From Ruminococcus flavefaciens (lineage in GTDB: Bacteria; Bacillota; Clostridia; Oscillospirales; Ruminococcaceae), in contig DFHF01000009.1 of assembly GCA_002371825.1 (NCBI GenBank), forward strand, positions 24,127-88,126: a DNA stretch of 64,000 nt. The letters run 5' to 3'. This document shows positions 59,360-64,000 of this stretch, one piece after another (position 1 is the first letter of the stretch; each line of letters begins with the position of its first letter). The notes below the pieces were generated by a model, which made no database searches, was not told the DNA's origin, and saw only the letters and a program-made list of their open reading frames with translations. A program made the position numbers and the translations under genes.

Positions 59360-60967
59360 GTGTATAAGGCCCTGTACCGCAAATGGAGACCTATGACATT
59401 TGATGATGTCATCTCCCAGCAGCAGACCACTGATACTCTCAAAAAGCAGATAATCAGCGGTAAAACTGCCCATGCGTATCTGTTTACAGGCTCCCGTGGA
59501 ACCGGTAAGACCACCTGTGCAAGAATACTCGCCAAGGCTGTGAACTGCCGCAATATGAAGGACGGAAATCCCTGCCTTGAATGTGATATCTGCCGTGATG
59601 CCGACTCCGACGCACTTACAGATATAATCGAGATAGATGCCGCTTCAAACAACGGTGTTGACGATATCCGTGATCTCCGTGACGGAGCTGTTTATACTCC
59701 TGAGCGTGGAAAATATAAAATATATATCATCGACGAGGTGCATATGCTCTCCCAGAGCGCCTTCAATGCACTCCTGAAAATAATGGAGGAGCCGCCGGAG
59801 TATGTGAAGTTTATCCTCGCCACCACTGAGATACACAAGGTCCCTGCCACCATAACCTCCCGCTGTCAGCGATACGACTTCCGCCGCATCAAGCCGGAGG
59901 ATATTGCTGCCAGACTTAAATATATAGCCTCTCAGGAGGAGATCGGTCTGACCGATGACGGTGCCGCTCTTATCGCAAAGCTGGCTGACGGTGGTATGCG
60001 TGATGCAGTTTCCCTGCTGGATCAGTGTTCAGCAGTATCAGAACAGATAGATGCGGAAACCGTCTCACAGACAGCAGGCATCGCCGGCCGTGACTACCTC
60101 TACAAGCTGCTTGGCGCTATAGCAGAAAAAAATATACCGGAGGCACTTTCCATTACCGGCAGCCTCTACGATATGTCAAAGGACCTGACAAGGCTCTGTG
60201 AGGAGCTGATTGCTCAGCTCAGAAATATAATGCTGCTGAAGGCCTCGCCCAGTAATGCAGAGCAGCTCATAATATGCCTGCCGGACGAGATGGAACAGCT
60301 CAAAAAACTTGCAGAGAGCTCTGAGCTGGAAAACATCCTGAGGTATCTCACTGAATTGCAGGAGTGCCGTGAGCGTATGCAGAGAGCTATGAACAAGCGT
60401 GTCGAGTTTGAAATGGCACTGATAAAACTCTGCGGAGATCCGGGCAATTCCCCTGCAGCTATTGACAATTCTGAAATTTATGATAAAATAAAACAGTTGG
60501 AGAATAAAATCAACTCCGCTCCGAGGACTGCCCCATCAGCTGGACAGGCTCCTCAGCAGCCGGAAGTGCTTGAAGCAAAGTCTCCGGCAGAAGATGAACC
60601 AAGACCGAATATCGACATAAAAAAGCTTAAACCAGAGGATATCAAGCCCTGCGAACGCTGGGACGATGTGCTGGAGGAATTCAAGAAGGTAAATCCTGCT
60701 GTTGCAGGAAGTCTCGACGGCTCCATTGCCGGTATAGCGGGAAATGTGATCTTCATAACCTCAAAAAACCGCTTCTTTATGAATCTTTTCAAGGTCAAGG
60801 AAAACGCTCTTTCTCTTGGCATGGCCATTAGCAATGTGCTCGGCCAGCGCTTCGTGATAAGAGCCCGCTGCGCCACATCTGTGGAAGAACAGAAGAATAT
60901 GGCGGATCAGCTCATTCAAAAAGCAATTAACAGCAGTATAGAAACAGCTGTTGATAATAATATGTAA
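59360..60967 (+). CDS. dnaX: DNA polymerase III subunits gamma/tau
   Basis: A 535-residue clamp-loader ATPase. Walker A G-S-R-G-T-G-K-T-T, a four-cysteine zinc module in C-R-N...C-L-E-C-D-I-C, Walker B I-I-D-E-V-H-M-L and the S-R-C sensor in I-T-S-R-C-Q-R are present, followed by domain III and a tau-like tail (about 375-535) with a Pro/Ala-rich linker. The start is GTG at 59360 with AAAGGAGG 8 bp upstream; an upstream in-frame ATG at 59291 overlaps the TPR gene and is rejected. It forms an operon with ybaB and recR. No obvious frameshift slip site (A-A-A-A-A-A-G type) was noticed, so a separate gamma product is not predicted. Confidence 0.95.
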   Translation: MYKALYRKWRPMTFDDVISQQQTTDTLKKQIISGKTAHAYLFTGSRGTGKTTCARILAKAVNCRNMKDGNPCLECDICRDADSDALTDIIEIDAASNNGVDDIRDLRDGAVYTPERGKYKIYIIDEVHMLSQSAFNALLKIMEEPPEYVKFILATTEIHKVPATITSRCQRYDFRRIKPEDIAARLKYIASQEEIGLTDDGAALIAKLADGGMRDAVSLLDQCSAVSEQIDAETVSQTAGIAGRDYLYKLLGAIAEKNIPEALSITGSLYDMSKDLTRLCEELIAQLRNIMLLKASPSNAEQLIICLPDEMEQLKKLAESSELENILRYLTELQECRERMQRAMNKRVEFEMALIKLCGDPGNSPAAIDNSEIYDKIKQLENKINSAPRTAPSAGQAPQQPEVLEAKSPAEDEPRPNIDIKKLKPEDIKPCERWDDVLEEFKKVNPAVAGSLDGSIAGIAGNVIFITSKNRFFMNLFKVKENALSLGMAISNVLGQRFVIRARCATSVEEQKNMADQLIQKAINSSIETAVDNNM

Positions 60968-60999
60968 ATAATCAAATTTATTTTAAAGGAGAATTTCTA

Positions 61000-61347
61000 A
61001 TGAAAGCAAGAATACCCAGAAATGTGGGCGGCGGCGCTCAGAATATGAACCAGATGATAAAGCAGGCTCAGAAAATGCAGGATCAGATCACTGAGCTTCA
61101 GGAGGATATCGAGGAGAGAGAGTTCTCCGCTACAGCAGGCGGCGGCGCAGTTGAAGTAACTGTTTCCGGTAAGAAGACTATCAAGTCCCTCACTATCAAG
61201 CCTGAGGTCGTTGACCCCGAGGATATCGATATGCTCCAGGATCTTATCATCAGCGCTGTTAACGAGGCTGTAAACAACGTTGAGGCTACAACTGAGTCCG
61301 AAATGAGCAAGATCACAGGAGGAGTTTCCCTCCCCGGCCTTTTCTAA
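61000..61347 (+). CDS. YbaB/EbfC-family nucleoid-associated protein
   Basis: A 115-residue protein with the YbaB pattern: a Met/Gln-rich helix (Q-N-M-N-Q-M-I-K-Q-A-Q-K-M-Q-D), the strand A-G-G-G-A-V-E-V-T-V-S-G and the core V-V-D-P-E-D-I-D-M-L-Q-D-L-I. These small dimers bind DNA and are almost always encoded between dnaX and recR, as here. AAAGGAG precedes the ATG. Confidence 0.95.
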   Translation: MKARIPRNVGGGAQNMNQMIKQAQKMQDQITELQEDIEEREFSATAGGGAVEVTVSGKKTIKSLTIKPEVVDPEDIDMLQDLIISAVNEAVNNVEATTESEMSKITGGVSLPGLF

Positions 61348-61353
61348 GAGATA

Positions 61354-61956
61354 ATGGCAGATCATAATGCTCTTCCGCTGGTGATACTTGCGGAAAAGTT
61401 TGCTTCCCTTCCGGGAATAGGCATGAAATCCGCTCAGAGACTGGCCTACCATGTAATGTCCATGGACGAAGCCTCTGTTGAGGACTTTGCCAATGCTCTC
61501 ATCAGTGCAAAGAAAAATGTTCACTGCTGCAAATGCTGCCAGAATCTTACTGAACGCGAGGTCTGTCCCATATGCAGTGATGACGACAGAGACAAAAGCG
61601 TTATCTGTGTGGTGGAAAGTCCGAAGGATGTTACCGCTTTCGAGCGCACAAGAGAGTACAACGGTGTTTACCATGTGCTCCACGGACTCCTCTCACCTAT
61701 GGACGGTATTACTCCCGATAAGCTCAGAGTAAAGGAGCTTCTCTCCCGTATAGCTGAGGGCGGTGTGGAGGAAGTCATAATGGCTACCAACCCGACCGTC
61801 GAGGGTGATGCTACTGCTATGTATATAGCAGGTCTGCTGAAGCCGATGGGAATAAAAGTCTCTCGTCTGGCATTCGGTCTCCCTGTGGGAGGCATCCTTG
61901 AATACGCCGATGAAGTCACTCTTTTCAAGGCACTGGAAAACAGAAATGATATGTAA
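61354..61956 (+). CDS. recR: Recombination protein RecR
   Basis: A 200-residue RecR that acts with RecFO in gap repair. A helix-hairpin-helix (L-P-G-I-G-M-K-S-A-Q-R-L), a four-cysteine zinc finger (C-C-K-C-C-Q-N...C-P-I-C) and a Toprim domain (V-V-E-S-P-K-D) are visible. The gene is last in the dnaX-ybaB-recR operon, 6 bp after ybaB. Confidence 0.96.
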   Translation: MADHNALPLVILAEKFASLPGIGMKSAQRLAYHVMSMDEASVEDFANALISAKKNVHCCKCCQNLTEREVCPICSDDDRDKSVICVVESPKDVTAFERTREYNGVYHVLHGLLSPMDGITPDKLRVKELLSRIAEGGVEEVIMATNPTVEGDATAMYIAGLLKPMGIKVSRLAFGLPVGGILEYADEVTLFKALENRNDM

Positions 61957-61962
61957 AAACAG

Positions 61963-61994
61963 CTCCCGGAGTTTTTGTGCTCCGGGAGTTTTTT
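61963..61994 (+). terminator. Terminator after recR
   Basis: A perfect 9-bp GC-rich stem (CTCCCGGAG / CTCCGGGAG) with an 8-nt loop, then six T residues. Confidence 0.93.
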
Positions 61995-62119
61995 GGCTGT
62001 TTACAGGGATGTAAAAGAGTTTTGACATCCCTTTTCTGCTCTTTGTAAAGGACTTTTGATAGACATTTCCGCTAAGCTGTGGTACCATAGCCTCAGTGAA
62101 GGACGCCGGCAGTCTTCAC

Positions 62120-62148
62120 TTGAAATCAACGCGGAAATGTGATACAAT
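62120..62148 (+). promoter_or_regulatory. Promoter of the XRE membrane regulator
   Basis: TTGAAA (62120-62125), 17 bp, TACAAT (62143-62148), about 40 bp before the ATG at 62188. Confidence 0.65.
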
Positions 62149-62187
62149 GTTATTGCATTTCCTACTAAAACAAACTGGAGGTACACT

Positions 62188-62763
62188 ATGGAACTTAGCG
62201 GACAGATAAAAAAATACCGGGGCGAAAAGGGATGGAATCAGGAGGCTCTTGCAGAAAAAGCCTACGTCAGCCGTCAGACAGTCTCCAACTGGGAGAACGG
62301 AAAAAGCTACCCCGATGTTCACAGCCTGCTGATACTGAGCGGCCTGTTCGGTGTATCTCTGGACGAACTTGTAAAAGGAGATGTTCAGACTATGAAAGAG
62401 GAAATCAAAAAAGACGATATCAACAAGTTCAGGAAATGGTCCTGGATATACACAGTAATGTTTATCTTTATGATACTCATTCCCTTCCCACTGATAAAAT
62501 TTCTCGGCTGGACAGGAATAATAATATTTGCTGTATACACCGCACTGACCCTTGCTGTGGCTTTCAAAGTGGAAAAGCTGAAAAAGCAGGATAACATCCG
62601 CACCTACAAGGAGATATCCGCCTATCTGGAGGGACGTTCCCTGGACAGCGCAGAAAAGGCTGAGGAGGCCGCAAAGGCTCCCTACCAGCAGGCTCTCCTG
62701 GCAATAGGCTCCGGAGCTCTGGCCTTCACTGTCATGGCTCTGCTGACACACTTCTTCGGATAA
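62188..62763 (+). CDS. Membrane-bound XRE-family regulator
   Basis: A 191-residue protein with an N-terminal XRE helix-turn-helix (about 5-58; A-L-A-E-K-A-Y-V-S-R-Q-T-V-S-N-W-E-N-G-K-S-Y-P) followed by three hydrophobic segments (about 90-105, 108-126 and 170-188). This layout is common in Bacillota, where such proteins may sense membrane conditions or bind a membrane partner. ACTGGAGG precedes the ATG. It is single and followed by a hairpin; its target is unknown. Confidence 0.83.
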   Translation: MELSGQIKKYRGEKGWNQEALAEKAYVSRQTVSNWENGKSYPDVHSLLILSGLFGVSLDELVKGDVQTMKEEIKKDDINKFRKWSWIYTVMFIFMILIPFPLIKFLGWTGIIIFAVYTALTLAVAFKVEKLKKQDNIRTYKEISAYLEGRSLDSAEKAEEAAKAPYQQALLAIGSGALAFTVMALLTHFFG

Positions 62764-62768
62764 TATGA

Positions 62769-62793
62769 AAAGGACCGCTGTATGCGGTCCTTT
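62769..62793 (+). terminator. Terminator between convergent genes
   Basis: A perfect 10-bp stem (AAAGGACCGC / GCGGTCCTTT) with a 5-nt loop. The A/T ends allow action in both directions, for the XRE gene and the convergent kinase gene. Confidence 0.78.
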
Positions 62794-62861
62794 AAGCTTA
62801 TCATAAAGCCAGATATAACATGGGAGCGATAAGTGTTCGTCAGGATCAAATTAGGTTTCCG

Positions 62862-63782
62862 TCACGAATACTTAAACTGGCTATTGCCTACAAACTCGCA
62901 GACCAGAGAATCAGAAGGCAGGAGCTTGCTGTCAACAGGCTCCATATTCTCCAGCACCTCAAGGGTCTCAGCGATCTCCGGTATATCAGCCATCTCACGC
63001 AGCTGACCTATGAGCGGATCACGATAAACGCTTAGCTCATATGCCATAAATGTGTCCACATCGTAGTCAGAGCGATCCTTATAGGGCATGATATACTTGT
63101 TCTCACCGGATTCAACGCTGTGGAACATATTCATAGTCTCCTGAAGCGAACGCTTACGGAACTTCTTATCCCTTATCATCCGGCGGAGAAGCCTTACTCT
63201 TGAAGGATGCAGCACGGTATTGCCGTCAGTGACACGGGTACGGACACTGACATAAATCTTGCTTATCTTGGAATCCGGAACGGTTATTACCTGTGGATTA
63301 AGGGCATGGATACCCTCAAATATAACAAGTTCCCCGGGGCGGCGCTTGAAGCGTTTACCCGGCTCACGGGAAGAGCTCTTGAAGTTATACTTTGGTATCT
63401 CCACCTCTTCACAAGCACTCATTGCCTCTATCTGTGCACTGAGAAGCTGGCTGTCCATTCTGAGAGGGGATTCAAGATCCATTTTGCCCAGTGCGGCAAG
63501 CTCCTTCTCCTCTTCAGAAAGCGGGCAGAAATAATTATCCATTGAAAGGGTGTGGGTCTCATGACCCAGATCGTCAAGCATTTTCTCGATCATCATTGCA
63601 GTTGTTGTCTTGCCGGAGCCTGAAGGACCTGCAAGAAGAATTACCGGTTTTTCCTCACGCTGTGAGATTATATCGTCTACTATCTGCTTAAGGCGGTAAA
63701 AATAATCCATATTCGTGTTTTCTATATACTCTTTCGGGGAATTCTTTATCCCTTCATTGATTCTCTCTACTTCTATGTTCAT
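62862..63782 (-). CDS. Uridine kinase-like nucleoside kinase (PRK family)
   Basis: A 306-residue P-loop kinase. Walker A G-P-S-G-S-G-K-T-T (about 51-59), D-N-Y-F (about 81-84) and F-E-G-I-H-A-L-N match the uridine kinase/phosphoribulokinase family. Many clostridial homologues carry an N-terminal TGS-like region of about 250 residues; here only about 30 residues precede the core, so it is a short form. The exact nucleoside is not predictable. ATG at 63782 has AGGGAG at 8 bp; TTG one codon earlier is possible. Confidence 0.83.
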   Translation of the reverse strand: MNIEVERINEGIKNSPKEYIENTNMDYFYRLKQIVDDIISQREEKPVILLAGPSGSGKTTTAMMIEKMLDDLGHETHTLSMDNYFCPLSEEEKELAALGKMDLESPLRMDSQLLSAQIEAMSACEEVEIPKYNFKSSSREPGKRFKRRPGELVIFEGIHALNPQVITVPDSKISKIYVSVRTRVTDGNTVLHPSRVRLLRRMIRDKKFRKRSLQETMNMFHSVESGENKYIMPYKDRSDYDVDTFMAYELSVYRDPLIGQLREMADIPEIAETLEVLENMEPVDSKLLPSDSLVCEFVGNSQFKYS

Positions 63783-63830
63783 CAACTGTTCTCCCTGTAG
63801 TTAATTAGAGCACCTCTGCTCATACAATAG

Positions 63831-63883
63831 TTATATCATAAAAGCGCAAGCGTTATGATATAATCGCCCGATATGCAGGGAGC
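63831..63883. repeat. Palindromic repeat module, copy 1
   Basis: A 53-bp unit whose core is an inverted repeat, TTATATCATAA (63831-63841) and TTATGATATAA (63853-63863), followed by TCGCCCGATATGCAGGGAGC. It recurs at 63949 with three small differences. Another short palindrome, GCAGATC-TCT-GATCTGC (63882-63898), follows directly. No gene is present from 63783 to 64000. Confidence 0.85.
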
Positions 63884-63928
63884 AGATCTCTGATCTGCGT
63901 ATCTGCAAGGGCATTTGAATAAATATAT

Positions 63929-63950
63929 AATGAATGCTTCTGCATTCATT
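63929..63950. repeat. Spacer hairpin AATGAATGC / GCATTCATT
   Basis: A perfect 9-bp inverted repeat with a 4-nt loop lies between the two copies of the palindromic module and abuts the second. Confidence 0.8.
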
Positions 63951-64000
63951 ATATCATAAAAGCGTAAGCGTTATGATATAATCGCCCGATTGCAGGGAGC
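63949..64000. repeat. Palindromic repeat module, copy 2 (runs to window end)
   Basis: The second copy of the unit at 63831, with the same TTATATCATAA / TTATGATATAA arms and the downstream CGCCCGAT...GCAGGGAGC, 118 bp after the first. It reaches the window edge, so the array probably continues. Confidence 0.85.

Noticed and set aside
63831..64000. CRISPR array at the window end
   Set aside because: The units are 118 bp apart, with inner palindromes, not short repeats with 30-40-bp spacers; no cas genes are seen.

Overview
The window looks like chromosomal DNA from a fibre-degrading Ruminococcus-type member of the Bacillota (Oscillospiraceae). The evidence is two secreted proteins with type I dockerins (a GH5 endoglucanase and a BspA-like leucine-rich-repeat protein), strong AGGAGG-type ribosome binding sites, textbook sigma-A promoters (TTGACA-17-TATAAT), a tryptophan T-box leader, a single-chain glycyl-tRNA synthetase, and the Bacillota gene order SRP RNA - dnaX - ybaB - recR. 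Species cannot be fixed from the sequence alone. I see no rRNA, tRNA, CRISPR array, prophage or insertion sequence.

Layout. 1-3.1 kb: a hairpin-rich leader, then a three-gene 2-aminoethylphosphonate (AEP) cluster (AEP transaminase, nucleotidyltransferase, phosphonopyruvate decarboxylase) that would make CMP-activated AEP for a surface glycan or lipid; PEP mutase is not in view. 3.2-8.0 kb, minus strand: LysM/G5/M23 murein hydrolase, luxS, an RluA-type pseudouridine synthase, an unusual overlapping membrane protein, and a histidine phosphatase. 8.0-13.4 kb, plus: an XRE regulator with nested palindromes in its promoter, a Trp T-box controlling trpB2, and the dockerin GH5 enzyme. 13.5-16.8 kb, minus: a two-component system and a Wzx-like flippase. 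16.9-19.8 kb, plus: deoD and the dockerin LRR protein. 19.9-23.4 kb, minus: pheA-metH.

23.5-42.3 kb is a long plus-strand run: ruvC-ruvA-sseB-ruvB, a C39-like protein, a GlmM-like protein that has lost its catalytic motifs, an rRNA methyltransferase, small proteins, the ECF transporter energising module (ecfA1-[zinc-ribbon membrane protein]-ecfA2-ecfT), a YfhO-like protein, truA, DUF5711, CvpA, a ClpE-type unfoldase and a lipoprotein with a cohesin-like module. 42.5-49.8 kb: two 2-hydroxyacyl-CoA dehydratase/activase-type proteins, phosphatidylserine decarboxylase, and a fusion of a DFG-less protein kinase domain to an extracellular Big_2-VanY carboxypeptidase. 50-53.2 kb: an MBOAT/SGNH O-acyltransferase pair and a DUF6273 protein. 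53.3-58.1 kb: glyQS, a lipoprotein, and two G3E (CobW-type) GTPases probably handling zinc. 58.2-62.8 kb: SRP RNA, a TPR membrane protein, dnaX-ybaB-recR, and an XRE membrane regulator. 62.9-64 kb: a uridine-kinase-like protein (minus) and a palindromic repeat module running off the end.

Shared themes are cell-surface construction (phosphonate, O-acylation, flippase, murein hydrolases, PE synthesis), cellulosome-type adhesion (two dockerins and a possible lipid-anchored cohesin), the activated methyl cycle (luxS, metH), and housekeeping DNA repair and translation. The most novel observations are the GlmM-like pseudoenzyme (27215-28567), the pseudokinase-VanY fusion (47666-49768), the cohesin-like lipoprotein (41689-42330), and the His-rich G3E GTPase partnered with a GTPase-DUF1980 fusion under a palindromic operator (55848-58062).
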